Source of the DNA: Chiridota heheva
Lineage: Eukaryota > Echinodermata > Holothuroidea > Apodida > Chiridotidae
Assembly: GCA_020152595.1 (NCBI GenBank)
Contig: JAIGNY010004520.1
Coordinates: forward strand, 3,859,858-3,923,857
DNA length: 64,000 nt
Direction: 5' to 3'
The notes beneath the pieces were generated by a model. It saw only the letters and a program-made list of their open reading frames with translations, did not search any database and was not told where the DNA came from. Below, piece by piece: positions 12,966-25,499 of this stretch (its first letter is position 1; every line of letters starts with the position of its first letter). A program made the position numbers and the translations under genes.

Positions 12966-13014
12966 CTTCAGAAAATTCACTATCACTTCCAGAGTCAGAT
13001 GATTTTTCTGATTC
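12966..13014 (-). CDS. TGN38-like protein, short acidic exon
   Basis: A 49-nt exon bounded by AATTTGTAG|GAATC and CTGAAG|GTAAG, both good splice sites. In phase 0 it encodes ESEKSSDSGSDSEFSE, and it leaves one base for the exon at 9,024, whose phase fits. The Ser/Asp/Glu content matches the acidic stem. The phase does not fit the exon at 33,012, so an exon may be missing between them. Confidence 0.7.
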
Positions 13015-13359
13015 CTACAAATTAAGAGAAAAAAAAAGAGACAAAAGATTGACTTTTAGAGAAGATGAAGCCAAAGGTGAGGGTGGGTTGGGAAAGGAGG
13101 GGGGGGGGGGGTAGGGTTGAAGCTATTAAAAAAGCACTTGCACTTTAAAAATCCTATCGCCCTTTGATCTTACCCATGACCTTTAGCAGGCCTTGGGCCA
13201 CACAATGTGTAGCTCATATGCTAGGCCACCCATATAGTATGTTCGCGAATAATCATTGTAAAGTTTTACTAAACATTTTGAAGAGTAGTGAGCAATAAGC
13301 AATTAATCGCTAATCGTTGACAGCACTAAGGGTTATTATACTGTAAATAATACATTTGG

Positions 13360-14557
13360 GGTTCCGATGCTAATAGCATAAGAAACCTATGTGGTCATGC
13401 TGGTGTGTTTATGTATGTATGTGTGTGTGTGTGTCTATAGCAGCAAGCTTGTTAACGCCACATCTCAATGATACACTAGATTAATATCATATGTGGTACA
13501 CAGATAGCGCATGATGTGTAGATGTGCCCTATTGTTTTTGGTGATGATGTCATGCATATTAATGAGTAGGTGGGGCTTAATGTTAAAATCTTGAAAAGCA
13601 TGTATATTAAAAATCACATGTCTGTTTCACTTCATATTTAGTATAATTATGTTAGCTGGTGTGTACGTGTTTATGTAATAAAAACGTTGAAATTCATCAA
13701 TATGTGTAGTGGGCAGGGCTTAGCATGGTTTTGCTGAAAAGAGCTTGTAAACACAATATTTAAGGAACGATAAACTGGATTCATCTCATATGTGGTAAAC
13801 AGATAGCCCATGGCCATATATATGCCCTACTGGTTTTGGTGGTGATGTCATGCATTTCCATGTGTAGGTGGGACTTAATGTAAAAAATTCAAATGCTCAT
13901 ACTTTAACAACTACATGTCTGTTTTGATTCATACTTGGTATATTTATGTTGTTAGCCAGTGTATACATATTCATAGTATGAAATTGTTGAATATCATTCA
14001 TTTACATAGTGGGCGGGGCTAAATATGGTTTTGCTGAAAAGAGTTGGTAAGCCAGTAACTGAAGGACAATACATTGAATACACACCACATGTGGTGCACA
14101 GATAACTTATTGTCTGTTTGTGTGCCCTATTGCTCTGGTGGTGATGTCATGCATATTGTTAAGTAGGGGTGGGGGGTGGGTGGGCTTATAAAGAAAAAAA
14201 TCTGGAAAAAGTGATAAATTTATAGCAACCATATGTCCGTTTGCATCATACTTGCATGTTATTTGTTGGTTATTGTGTACATGCTTATGTTGTCAACAGG
14301 TTATATCACTGATGTGTGCCTTAATGTGAAAATGCTCTAAAAAATTTGTAAACACATCACACTCATGTCATAAGTGGTACACAGATGCATTTTGGTCCGT
14401 ATATGTGACCTACTCTTTTGGTAGTGAGGTCATATAGGTGGGCCTTTATGTAAAATTCTTTTAAAATAGTGATAAATGTGCAACCGTATGTGTTTTACAT
14501 CATACAGTTAATATAAAACTTGAAATTCAACTAACAATGAAAGAAGGCATCGGAACC
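13360..14557. mobile_element. ~1.2-kb element: tandem ~300-bp units with 11-bp inverted ends
   Basis: Four degenerate units can be counted from the CACAGAT..C landmark at about 13,500, 13,799, 14,098 and 14,381, giving a period near 300 bp. The block opens with GGTTCCGATGC and closes with its exact complement GCATCGGAACC. Related units lie at 9.2-10.3 kb. No ORF is present. It may be a non-autonomous element built from tandem units, or an array whose inverted edges are chance. Confidence 0.6.
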
Positions 14558-14559
14558 AC

Positions 14560-15540
14560 TTCACATTTTGGTTTTCTGGTTTGAAAGGAGGGTAAAATTA
14601 GCAACAACTTTTTCCTACAAGAAAACAATTATGAAATGGAACAAATAAATGGCCATGGTATTTGACACTTGGTCAGCTTTTTGAAGATTTTACCAGCTGT
14701 GATAAATATTTGCAAGTATGGGGATGGTGTTTGTGTAGGGGAATCACCCTCACCCAAATCTCTGTCGAAAAGCAAGAAAGCACCCACCAATATTGCCTAA
14801 TGGCACCACATTTTCAGTTTCTAAAGTATCTCAAATTATGAAAGCAGACCTTAGAGAAAGGGCTTATAGAGGGAAGTATATACAGAAATAGGGAAGTATA
14901 TACAGAAATAAGGTAGCAGGGGCAGATAATTTCAAATTACTTGAGCTTTGAAAGATGCATTAACATTTTCATTTGTACTACAAGTTTTAAAATATCTATG
15001 AGTTTTCCCAGATATTTTAAGACAAAAAAAGATAACCCAGTAACTCAGAAAACATGTAAAACCTAGCAGTCTTTATAGCTACAACACCTCTTTTAGTTCT
15101 ATCAATTGAATAACAAAGAAGGGAGAGGCCCTGATTTGCCAATGTCAATGAAAGAATGCCATTCAACCCCCCCTTTCCTACCTGTACCCTCCCCCAGCCC
15201 CTACACATTCCCAGAACTACATCCTAGATTGCAATACAACTTCCAAATAAAAAAAAATTGTGTGTCAAGCAAAGTCAAGAAGCATAACAAATGTACAATA
15301 ACATTTAAGCAAAATCATGCAAAACAATATTGCTTAACGTATGACAAACTAGATAATGGAAACAATACAAATCCCCTCACCGCTAATAATACGTATTCCA
15401 GACTGTCCCACATTTTATTCCAACCTGTCCCAAATGTCATCCCACGTCTATACTCCATGCAATCATACCTGAAAACCAGATACTGTATGTCATTCCACCA
15501 CTTGCATGATCCACATGCCATCACAACTGAAATCCAGATG
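14560..15540. other. Intron sequence, no gene recognised
   Basis: Includes a duplicated 21-mer at about 14,871-14,912. The plus-strand open frame at 15,106 is low-complexity and runs into the minisatellite, so I do not call it a gene. Confidence 0.4.
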
Positions 15541-15569
15541 ACATCCCACCACATGCCATTGCCCCCTGT

Positions 15570-15715
15570 CCCACATGTCGACCCACCCTGTTTCACATGC
15601 CTACCTACCCTGTTCCACATGCCAACCCACCCTGCTCCACATGCCAACCCATCCTGTTCCACATGCCAACCAACCCTGTTTTACATGCCAATAAACCCTG
15701 TCTAACATGCCGATA
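15570..15715. repeat. 22-bp minisatellite, about six copies
   Basis: The unit is near CCACATGCCAACCCACCCTG plus TT, with increasing drift toward the right edge. Confidence 0.85.
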
Positions 15716-16009
15716 CACATGACCAACATCCCACTATACCCTGCCCTACATAAAATTCCTCCCTGTCCCACATGACCTCATCCTAATTCCTTCAGCTACT
15801 TTATCATCATGTCATCTTCTACAGTACTCCACATTGTGCTCATTGTTTATATTTCCTAAACTCCTAATTTAACATTCTTTAGAAGTGAGGATACTTTTAT
15901 TTGCTTCTTTATTTATGGCAAGACAAACATTTGATTGCTATTTATGTCAGGAATGTCAATATCATAACAAAACTAGGAATGTGAAGTTCATAAGCCATAT
16001 ACTTTTGAT

Positions 16010-16144
16010 CTCAGGTCAAACATATTGCAGGAAGTACACACTATACCTCACCATTAAGTGTGAACAATGCTATTCACATATACTGTATGATCATTTGTTT
16101 AAGCAAAATCATCATGCCCACTTTAATTCAAAAGATATCATTTG
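16010..16144. repeat. Left remnant of the 31-kb tandem array
   Basis: CTATACCTCACCATTAAGTG, ATGATCATTTG and CCACTTTAATTCAAAAGATA match the units at 30,950-32,695 in order. The array was therefore continuous before the 16.1-30.9 kb material was inserted. Confidence 0.75.
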
Positions 16145-16412
16145 TTTACCCCGCTCAGCGTAGTAGGGATATTACGAGAGTTATACTTACCTTCCATGCT
16201 ATTAATATGCAATCTGGTCCATAACCTGATTCTAACGCACCGCTAATCGACCTTTACAATGTAGTAACCAGCCCAGCCCTGACCTCCATAATACCTCTAA
16301 TAACCCTTACTTAACATTTCACTGAGGCCTGAATGAGAGGGGAGGCGGGCCGGTACGCATGGAAGGTAAGTATAACTCTCGTAAATATCTCCGCTACACT
16401 TAGCGGGGTAAA
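16145..16412. mobile_element. 268-bp MITE with ~55-bp inverted ends
   Basis: The left end TTTACCCCGCTCAGCG... and the right end ...CTTAGCGGGGTAAA are inverted copies over about 55 bases, including ACGAGAGTTATACTTACCTT. Its core (from ACCTTCCATGC through TAACGC and TAATACCTCTAATAA) matches the right terminus of the large element at 30,810-30,946. It is therefore probably a deletion relative of that element. I could not resolve a target duplication. Confidence 0.7.
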
Positions 16413-17509
16413 TTTACTTCAAGTTATACCTTACCTTCCATGCTATAAATATGCAATCAGATTGCAACCGAGGAACGGAAGGGAGTTCAGGCCGAAGCTC
16501 AATATTCAAAAGGCTGGTCATAAAATCAATCCTTACTTAAAGGATTAGCATCCATATTTTCTTAAAGACGAAAAACCTCTGAGCAGGAGTTTACTCAAAA
16601 GAAGTAAACCACTCCTAGTTACAGTCAAACCGAACATGTCACTACCCTTTGACAGTAACCGGGGCAAACGTCCATGAATCTGAGTAAGAAACTCAGAAAA
16701 CCTGCCTTTCGAAAGAGCATCCAGACATGATATAAACATCATAATAGTGTCTAAAATAATGCAACAAAACTCACCGAGTTCATCCACGAGATGGAACCGT
16801 CTAGTAAAACACGATTGGGAATAAAACGTGTGTTAGCTCAAAGGAATTGAAGAATTCCCAAACCAGGGAAAAAAAATTGTCAGCGTGCAACTTTGCAAGA
16901 GCAAAAGTTAGCAGGGTGACACAATCTTCGTAAAGTAAGTGGAGCAAAAAACAAGGGAATAAAAGTGACATGTGTTTACCCAAACGGCTACACGAAATAT
17001 CCCGTAAAAAGGGAACATGCCTCGAACCCGAGTGCATACCCTGGCTGTTCCATGAACAGTACCGACTATTTTAAGAGATTGCTTATGGATGATCCATCAG
17101 AGAAAAGTGTCATCGCAACACAGTACGAGATCTACGTAACAAAAAGAAGTAAGTAAATGCAATGCTGAACATCAGATGCACACTTATAAAAGCAACTCCA
17201 AAGACGCCAGACGGGGCACCATACCCCTTTCTCTCGTAAGTCCAGTGGCCACAAGTCAGTGATCATTGACCCAACTTGTTTGTTTGTTTTTTGTTTGTTT
17301 GATGAGGGCTTGATGGCACCACGACAGCAAGGGTTAAATTGTGCCTGAGAGGTTAGATCATTCTAGTGGTAGAAAGGAAAGAAAACAGAAGGAAAATGAG
17401 AGAAATACAAGAACTAAAATTCAGAAATATGGGATCGAGAGAGGAGGTGCATGGGTGAAAAAACAAAGTAGAGAGAGGAGAGGGGAGGGGGGGAGGTGGA
17501 AGAGGAGGA

Positions 17510-20500
17510 CTAAATATGGTTGTAGAAGGAAGCATGATGAAGGAAGGAGATAATTCTATCCGGAGGGTTTTTCTGTAACTCAGCCATTGAGTTGTGGGGA
17601 GCGAGGGAAGCTCTGGGAAGATTGTACAGGGGGCAAGCAAGGAGAACGTGATGGACTGTGAGGGTGCAATGGCAATTGTTGCAGAGGGGCTGGGGGGAGC
17701 CAATAAGGAGGAGGGAGCGAGTGAGGTGGGTGTGACCTATTCTAAGACGAGTAATATGAACGTTGTTGACACGAGAGAGGTTGTTGATGGTGGGTTTGAT
17801 CGGAATGGTGGGCTATGTGACGTGGAGTTTGTTATCAATTTGGGAGTCCCATGAGGTTTGCCAGCAGTCACGAACAAGGGAAGCAATAAATGGTTTGATG
17901 TCAGAAAAGGGTTTTGGGAAATGGGGTAGGGGGAAGTTGAGGGCAAGCTTAGCGGCTGCATCAGCCATGTCATTGCCAGGGATGCCAACATGGCTGGGTA
18001 TCCAGAAGAAAAGAATACTTTTCCTGCAGAAAGGAGTTTCCGGAGGAGGTAGGATGTGAAGTTATCCCATTTAAGATTGAGTAAAGAAGTAAGAACAGCT
18101 TTGGAGTCGGAGAAGATGGCAAAGTGGCTGAGCGGACAGTAATAAAGTTGGGGGCGAGGAGGATGGCCTTTGCCTCGGCTGAAAAGATGGACGAGTAGTC
18201 GAGAAGTCTGCTACTGAGGGTGATGTCTTGGATGACGGCAGCAGCAGCTGTCTTGTTGCCTTCCTTGGAGCCATCAGTATAGATTGAGGTGTATTTGACA
18301 GTTGGTCTTTGATTTGGTTATAGAGATTGATAGAGAGGTTAGGGTGGGTTTAGGTTTTGTGATGAGTGAAGAGGCCCAGGTGGATAGAAGGGAGGGGGGT
18401 GGCCCAAGGAAGAAAAGTGGGTCGGGAGAAGGTGCCAAGAATGGTGGGGTTGATGACGAGCTGGAGGAGGTCCAATTTAATGCGTAAGCTAAAGGGAGGG
18501 GATAGGGTTTTAGTCCTATCAAAGAGGGTGGAGAAATTGAGGTTTCTAATGAGGTTGTAAACAGGGTTGTGGGTATTGGTGAGGACTCTAAAAGCTTAGG
18601 AGAGGCTAAGCTCTCTACACCTAAGTAGAAAGGGGGGTTCATTGGCTTCAACATAAAGGCTGGTGATTGGGAAGATCCTGTAGGCACCCAGACAAAGCCC
18701 GAGGGCTTCATTTTGGATGGTGTGATGTGGTTGAGGTATGAGTTGTGAGCGACACAGTAGACAATATTGCCGTAGTCAAGCTTGGCACGAATGGTGAGCC
18801 TGAAGATTTTGAGGAGAGCATGGTGGTTCCCACCCCAAGTGGTGTTGGAGAGGAGGCAGAGAAGGTTGAGGGAGATGTTGCATTTCTGTTTCAGGTTGGT
18901 GATGTGTTGCTTGTAGGAGAGCTTGGGGTCTAGAGTTAAACCCAGGAACTTTGTGTGTTCAACTTTAGGGATGTGATTGCCATTGAGCACAAGGTTCGGG
19001 TTGGGGTGGAGGTTGTTGAAATGACAGAAGTGCATGCAGATTGCCTTGTCTTTGAAGAATTTAAAACCGTTATTGTTGCACCAGACTTACAGCTGGTTGG
19101 GGCTGAGTTGGAGTCTATTTTCGAAGCTAGAGGAGGAGTAGAAGATGGTGAAGTCGTCCACGTAGAGGGTAGGTTTGATGTTGTCCGCGATGTCATTAAT
19201 GCTCAAGTTGAAGAGAGTGGGGGAGAGGATGCTGCCCTGGGGGATGCCTTCTTCTTGGGGGTAGGGGTTGGAGAGGGTGTGGCCAATACGAAGTTGAAAT
19301 TGCCTGGGTGAGAGGAAGTTTTGAATAAAGATAGGGAGGTGGCCTATGGGGTTAATGGTGTAAAGTTTGCGGATAATGCCGTATTTCCAAGTAGTGTCAA
19401 AAGCTTTCTCAAGGTCAAAAAAGATGGCAATGAGGTGTTCCTTTTTTGCAAAGGATTCCCGGATAGCGGTGTCGAGCGTAATTAACTGGTCTAGGGTATT
19501 GCGGTGTTTCAGGAAGCCGCTTTGGTGAGGAGAGAGGATTCTGTTAGTCTCAAGGAACCAGTTTAGTCTCTGGTTAATAATCCTTTCCATAATTTTACAC
19601 AGACAGCTAATAAGGGCGATGGGGCAGTAACTGGAGGGGTCGGTACTGTCCTTCCCCGGTTTAGGGACAGGGGTGACAATATCTGTCCTCCAGATAGGGG
19701 GAAAGGAGTGTGAGGACCAAATGTGGTTGAGGATGGTGAGTAGGGTAGTGGTGGCCTTGTTGGGAAGGTGTTTTAGGAACTGGTAGGGGATGTTATCTGG
19801 GCCCTTGGAGGTGCAGACAGCATCGTGGATGGCTTGGTTTAATTTAGAAAGGGTGAGAAAGGTGTTGTAGCTCTCAGAGTTGTCAGAGGGAAAGAAGATA
19901 CTCCGGGCTTCATTGCAAGCTTTTTTGGTTTTGAAGGCATTGGGGTACTTGGCCGAGAATGAGATATTGCTGAAAGAGGTGGTGAGGTGGTTAACGATGT
20001 CTTTTTTCGTTTTGAGAAGGTTTATTCCAGGAGAGATGGGAGACTTGCCCACCCTGCCATGGAAGCTGTTAACCATTCTCCAAATCTTCTTAGTGTGGGT
20101 GTTGGTGGTGAGAGAAGAGATGCAGTTGTTCCAAGTGTTGTTTCTGTCCTTGATAGTGTGCCTGGCCTTGGCACTGCTGATGCGAAAGAGGTTGAGGTTG
20201 TGGGTGGTCGGTTTAGTTTTGAAGTTCCTAAGGGCCCTTTTCCTGTTCTTGATGGCGGTTTTGCAGTCATCAGAGAACCAGGAGTTAGGGAGGGAAGGGG
20301 GAATTATGGGGTTTGGAGGCTTTAAGAATAGAGCACGTGGCGATGTTGATAAGGATATTACTAAAGTTTGACATGGGATCCTCACCCTCGAGAAGATAGG
20401 GGGAGAGGTGTGAGCCACAGAGGGTTTCAAAAAGGGGCCAGTCAGCCTTCTCGAGGTTCCAATTGGGGGTGTTGTCAGTGGGGGTTTGAAGGTTGGCGTG

Positions 20501-21296
20501 TATAAGAAGAAGGTAATGGTCACTACCACAGAGATCAGCAGTGACCTTCCAGCTAAAATCAAGGAGGAGGTTGGGGGAACAGATAGACAGGTCAATACAG
20601 GCAAGAGAGCCTGTGGCAGGGTGAAGGTAGGTCGGGAAGTTAGTGTTGAGCAAGGAGAGGCTGTGCTGTTTTACATGAGCTTGCCTCTGGAGGTGGTGGT
20701 ATTGGAGCCACACAGGGGGTTGTGGGCATTGAAGTCACCAAAAAGGATGAAGGGGGAGAGGAGCTGAGAGATGAGGTTGTTAAGGCTGCTTGGCTGAATG
20801 TTGGCGTTGGGGGGATAGATAGATATTGAGTGAAGGTTTTGTGGAGGGAGATAGACATACAGATGGCCTGAAGGTCGGTGTGCATATGAATAGGGCTGTG
20901 TAGGATATCGTGTCTTACGAGAATGGAGACGCCCCCACAGGCCCTGTCGGCGTCCACTTGATGTTCGTGATAGCAAGCAAAGTTGTTGAGGGAATAATGG
21001 TCAGTGGTTTTCAAAAAGGTTTCTTGTAGACAGAAGACGATCGGGATGAGGGTGGTGGCCAGAAGGTCAATTTCTTCAGAATTGGCCTTAGGGCTCCTTA
21101 TGTTCCATTGTATAATGTTGTGAATGTTATTGTAATTGTTTATGTTGCATGCCATAAGGAGGCAGGGGGTTATCTTGAGGAAGATCTGTTGGGTCTGAGT
21201 TGGTTTATTTTTTCTTTGGATCTGTCCCTGTTTCTTTGGGAGCGCTTGTTTTTGAAAGTTGGACGAGAAGTATGTTAGGTAATCGAACAATCCCAT
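17510..21296 (-). pseudogene. I-type LINE ORF2 (endonuclease-RT-RNase H), frameshifted
   Basis: Domains in order on the minus strand are as follows. AP-endonuclease: IIQWNIRS, LQETFLK, FGDFNAHN and GSDHYLL, about 21.1-20.5 kb. Reverse transcriptase: PVPKPGKD, FFDLEKAFDTTW, GIPQGSILSPTLFN and the catalytic YVDDF, about 20.1-19.1 kb. A thumb region with KFLGLTLDPKLSYK. RNase H: YTDGSKEGNK, SAEAKAI and VGIPGNDMADAA, 18.3-17.9 kb. A terminal CNNCHCTLTVHHVLLAC motif. Catalytic residues survive, but the frame shifts near 20.75, 20.5 and 19.1 kb and again in the RNase H part. ORF2 in such elements nicks target DNA and copies the element RNA into the nick. Confidence 0.85.
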
Positions 21297-21309
21297 TTTC
21301 TCTTTCGTG

Positions 21310-22464
21310 TCATATGTGTGAGTTTGGATGGTGGACTATTTGTTGACTGGTTGTTTGTTGGTTTGTTGTTTTGATGTTTGTTAGCCAGGTTGGCTTGAGT
21401 TTGATGTTTGATGGCATTAGAGGTGTTGGGGTAGGGGACGGCGAGAGTCTTACAGGAGGAAGGAAGGTTGGGGAGAGAAGTGGTGGTGGTGGAGGTGGTT
21501 TGAGTAATGGGTGTGGTTGGGTTGTTGGCAATGATGATGGGCTTAGGACTGGGTAAGAAGAGCCAGGTGAGGTCGGTTTGGGTATGTGAATCAGTTTTAG
21601 TTGTGTTGGGGGAGGGGGGAATATTGGTGTTAGAGGAAACTACGCTTGAGTAGGATGGTTTAGTGTGGAGAGAAGCGAGAAATTGCTTCTTGACCTCCAG
21701 GTAAGAGATGTTCCAAGTGGGGCAGTCTTTTGAGAAGGAGGGATGGTTAGCTGGGTAAGAACCTTCGCAATTGGTGCATTGTGGTGTGCTGGTGTAGGAG
21801 GTGCTGTCATGGTCCAGGGCTCCACAATTGCAATTGCCACAGCGCGCTTGGCTGCGACAGGAAGTTTTTCCATGGCCATACCTCTGGCACTTATGACAAC
21901 GGAGGGGGTTAGGAATATAAGGGATAACTGGGATTCTCAGGTAGCCAGCAGTGATGTGGGAGGGTGTGGTTGGTGTGGAAAACGTCAGGAAGATGATATT
22001 GGAAGGTGTTTCGGCACCGTCTCTCTTGAGGACGAGACGTCAGGCTTCAGTAACGTGTTGATTGGTAAGTCCTCTAAGAGGTCTTCATCGGTCAGGTAGG
22101 CTAGGTCTCTGGTTCTGACCACACCTTTGCTGGAGTTTAGGGAATGGTGGGGGGCGACTGTAATGTCAATACCGGTATTGGCTAGGGTTTTGTTGGTGAG
22201 GAGGGTGGTGGCTTGAGTGTCCCTGGTGCAGTGCACCAGGAGATCGCCGGATCTGAGGGTGGAGACCTTGGGGAGGGTACCGACAAGGCTTTGGAGCGCC
22301 ACGTGAATTATAAAAGGGGAATTTCTTTTCAAACTATCTGGTTTATTGGTGGCCTGTATTATTAGAATTTTGGGGACTGGGGCTGAAGAATGGTCAACAA
22401 AGGTTGCAGGTGGGTCACAGGGAGGGGAGGGAGGGTGAAGGTCAAGGCAGAAGAGTTTTGTCAT
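21310..22464 (-). pseudogene. I-type LINE ORF1 (gag-like, CCHC zinc knuckles)
   Basis: The minus-strand frame from 22,464 encodes a nucleic-acid-binding ORF1 protein. A knuckle reads CHKCQRYGHGKTSC, followed closely by CGNC and later CTNCEGSYPANH with a distal FSKDC. The tail is rich in Thr, Pro, Asn and Ser. ORF1 proteins package the element RNA. A frameshift lies near 22.0 kb, because the N-terminal part ends in another frame than the zinc knuckles. The end of ORF1 is close to the start of ORF2. Confidence 0.8.
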
Positions 22465-22829
22465 GATGGAAAAAAACCAAGGGCCAAGAGACCTGAGGCA
22501 ACAAGAAAAAAAAATAACGGAACTACTATGGGAAAACCACTATATAAGGCGCGAAAGTCTGGTCAGAACGGAAGGGGGAAAAAACGATTTCACCAAAAGC
22601 AGATGCCCATCCACAGAGATGAATCCTGGAAAATGAAGATATAAAACAAAATTTAGGTGGTAAAGTGCAAGGTAAAATGAAATGGAATGAAAGGTGAAGA
22701 CCTCACTCAGCCCGGGAAAGACAAAAATCGTCCCTGACCAGAAGTCCGTACAGGAAGTCTGCAAAAGTTTAGAGCAGCTGAGGGAACCGCAGATGGCCGA
22801 ACCAAGTGAGAGTTACCAGTCGTACATCC

Positions 22830-25265
22830 AATGCGAAAGGCGGAAAACGTAACTCACATAGTAAGTTCCTTCGAAAATGAATGCCTCGACTCCGAAACCA
22901 GTGGGTCAGAAGAAAGAATGCAGAGAATCGATAGCGGACTGACCTACGTCCAGGAGGCTGAAAAAGTCCAGATCATTCTGGTCACCGAAGGGAAGCACGC
23001 CCAACCTGTAGGAGTCCCACTGAGGCGAGACGAAAGATCCGTGATCATGTTCTCTTAGCCCGAGAGGTGAGTGGCTTTAAGGCTGACAAAGTTTTTCATG
23101 GGCCGAGACGAGAGGAAGGATTCCAGAAACTCCTCGACTCTGCTTCTCTCTGTCTGAATAAGAGAGACCACCACAGAGGTGTAAAGTCGGTGCGTATCTG
23201 AACTGCTTTGCTCGGCACTAGCAGTAAAAATGCCCCGCATACTGCCTGTGAAAAAAGCCAAGTACCTGCCCAAGTTCCTGTCATTGGGAACATATGGAAT
23301 GTGCCCTCTACCCCGTCCAAGACGCATCCGTCACCACTGAGGTGAAGGTCTGATGGGTGGAAACTTTGATCTGCATGACAGGTGGGAGTGTTCGCACCAC
23401 CTCTAAACGTTGGTGGTCACCGTCTGAAGGTGTGAAGCGGGGGTACCGAGGTATCCTAGGAGGGACTGCCGAAGGTCTAGCAGAAAGGGGCGTAGATTCC
23501 ACGTGTGAACTTTGCACATGGAGACTATGTACACCAGACTGACGAAGCGGACTAGCACCTCAGCTAGTTTCTAGCTAAAGACGTTCGCAGAGAGGTGAGG
23601 AAAGTCGATATCTCCTTCACGGCTAGACCTCTCTCTTCTGGCAATCATAAATGGCCTTGTGTAAGTCATGGTCACTTTACCACGCAGATGTGCTGCTGGT
23701 GTGTACCATTAATTCCGTTTGTATCTATTCACCACGGAGCTGCGTAACTAGTGGTTAAGTGTGGAAGACTACCGCCGTCTTCAGTACGCGTCCCGATATG
23801 AGAAACGATTGCGGAACTCTGTAGTATATGGCTACGATCCGCTTTATCATGCAGCTGTGCTGCTGGTGGGTACACTTCCAGGTTTACCGTACTTTGTACG
23901 TTATACCGTGTAGGGTCTGTGGGGCCGTAACGGCCCATTCACCGGAGCTGTGTAAACTTTAGCTACGATACCGTATGGACCCTTAGGGTCCAAACTACGG
24001 AACCATATGGGCCGGTAGAGTTTACCTATGGAACCGTATGTTTAAGTGGACCCGTAAAGCCATGGCCCGAGCTCGTGACCTCATGTCTTGAAGCTAACAG
24101 GCCCTTCAATGGGCCTGCAAAACCGTGGTACTCCCGGGTTTACCGTACGTTGTACACTAACCCGTATTAATCTCCTTATAGTTTAGCGGAACATCACACT
24201 CAACGCGAAAGTATGTTTAGGGTAGTTCGAACGGTCATGGTAACTACGAAACAAGAATTATATAGCTATGGTGATGCTATATCTCCTGTGGAGATTGTTT
24301 TATCACTTGACCGCCGAGCTTCTTAGCTAGTGAGGTCAACTTCCGGGTTTATCATACATTTTACATTATCCCATTCAAAAACTATGGAGCCGTATGGACC
24401 CATTCACCAGAGCCATATGGGCCCGTAAAGCTTGGAAACGGGCCGTATGTATCCGTACGAGGCGATGAACCAGGCCATGGAGCCATAAGGACCCATACAG
24501 AGCCAATCACCGGAACCGTAGGGCCATATCCCGGACCCATTCAATGGACCCGTAGTTATATCGTAGGTTGTACGTTCAAAAGCTATGGAATCATACAGAC
24601 CCGTTCACTGGAGCCGTATGGATCCATAAAGCCTATTAGACTCGTAGCATAATCTGCACGCGTAACACGTAAGATAGATGTCTCCGGAGCGTAACTTAAC
24701 AAAGCACTTACACACGACGCATCGCGGGATATTCTGGGTGCATAAAGCACTGACACTCGGGGACCTGTCCTTCGTATCCATGATACTGGTGCTAATTTTT
24801 GCAGAACTATGGCGTTAAACGCGGAAATTTTTTCTAAGAAAGTTCACACAGCGGTGGAATTGCGTAGCTTATGGCTACGGTAAGAAGAAGAAATAGCTCT
24901 CGTGATGCTATACTTCTTGTGAAGATTGTTTCTTTATCACCTGACCATATATGTTCATAGCTAGTGGGTCTGTACCCGGGTTTATCGTACGTTGTACGTT
25001 AACCCTTTCAAAACTATGGAGCCTTACGGACCCGTTCACCGGAGCCATATGGACCCGTAAAGACTAGGCACGAGGCCGTATGGACCCGTAAAACTTTGTT
25101 ATGGGTCCATACACTAGGCACCTACCGACAGTAGCGTCGAGACAGGGCCCCAAGGAGGGGGGGGGGGTTAAGTAAGTGTAAGTTAACAAAGTAGACTACT
25201 GCCTCAGACCTCCGCGGCTCAGTAGCGAGGAGCCCTGGGTCATGACGTAAGTAGTAAACTTTGAG
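22830..25265. other. GC-richer interior of the composite element, degenerate repeats
   Basis: Base composition changes sharply here. From about 23.7 kb the phrases CCGTATGGACCCGTAAAG, CCGGAGCCATATGG and GGTTTACCGTACGTTGTACG recur many times. A longer degenerate unit of roughly 630 bp is visible: TAGCTATGGTGATGCTATAT near 24,261 and its relative near 24,888. A short minus-strand piece near 23,320 reads TSVVTDASWTG, which vaguely recalls retroelement RNase H, but nothing around it supports that. I see no gene. Confidence 0.5.
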
Positions 25266-25332
25266 AGACTATAATGATTTTTATTTATATCGCTTCTTGG
25301 CGTCTAAAAAGTAAAAATATATAAAACAAACG

Positions 25333-25334
<2 letters not shown>

Positions 25335-25408
<74 letters not shown>

Positions 25409-25475
25409 TACATACAAACATACATATATATATATATACATATATACATACATACATACATACATACATACATAC
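25335..25475. repeat. (TA)n/(CATA)n microsatellite
   Basis: Mixed TATA and CATA/TACA runs immediately left of the Jockey-like LINE. The same CATA/TA type forms that LINE's 3' tail at 29,800. Confidence 0.95.
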
Positions 25476-25499
25476 AAAGCCCCGGCCCCCAACAACCTT

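Larger units (their letters stand above)
17281..22470 (-). mobile_element. Long I-type non-LTR retrotransposon with RNase H
   Basis: On the minus strand the element has ORF1 with zinc knuckles, ORF2 with AP-endonuclease, reverse transcriptase, RNase H and a terminal Cys/His motif, then a 3' UTR ending in a CAAA-type microsatellite. The layout is that of the I group (I/Nimb/Jockey relatives). The 5' boundary is unresolved; the untranslated leader may extend to about 22,800. Several frameshifts and stops show it is dead. It is the most complete copy of the family that recurs at 200, 4,113, 11,480, 44,712, 47,583, 49,029, 50,465 and 54,541. Confidence 0.85.

Noticed and set aside
15106-15705. 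199-codon plus-strand open frame
   Set aside because: Low-complexity composition, and it depends on the 22-bp minisatellite staying open. No domain.
23310-23400. Minus-strand TSVVTDASWTG as a DIRS/Ty3 RNase H signature
   Set aside because: A stop follows at once, and no RT, tyrosine recombinase or integrase motif lies nearby on either strand. Too short to support an element.
23700-25150. Ribosomal RNA or tRNA cluster in the GC-richer island
   Set aside because: No conserved rRNA core words or tRNA boxes. The texture is degenerate tandem repeat.
25334-25480. Open frames of repeated Tyr/Ile through the TA/CATA run
   Set aside because: Simple-sequence translation. The real ORF1 similarity starts only after about 25,500.
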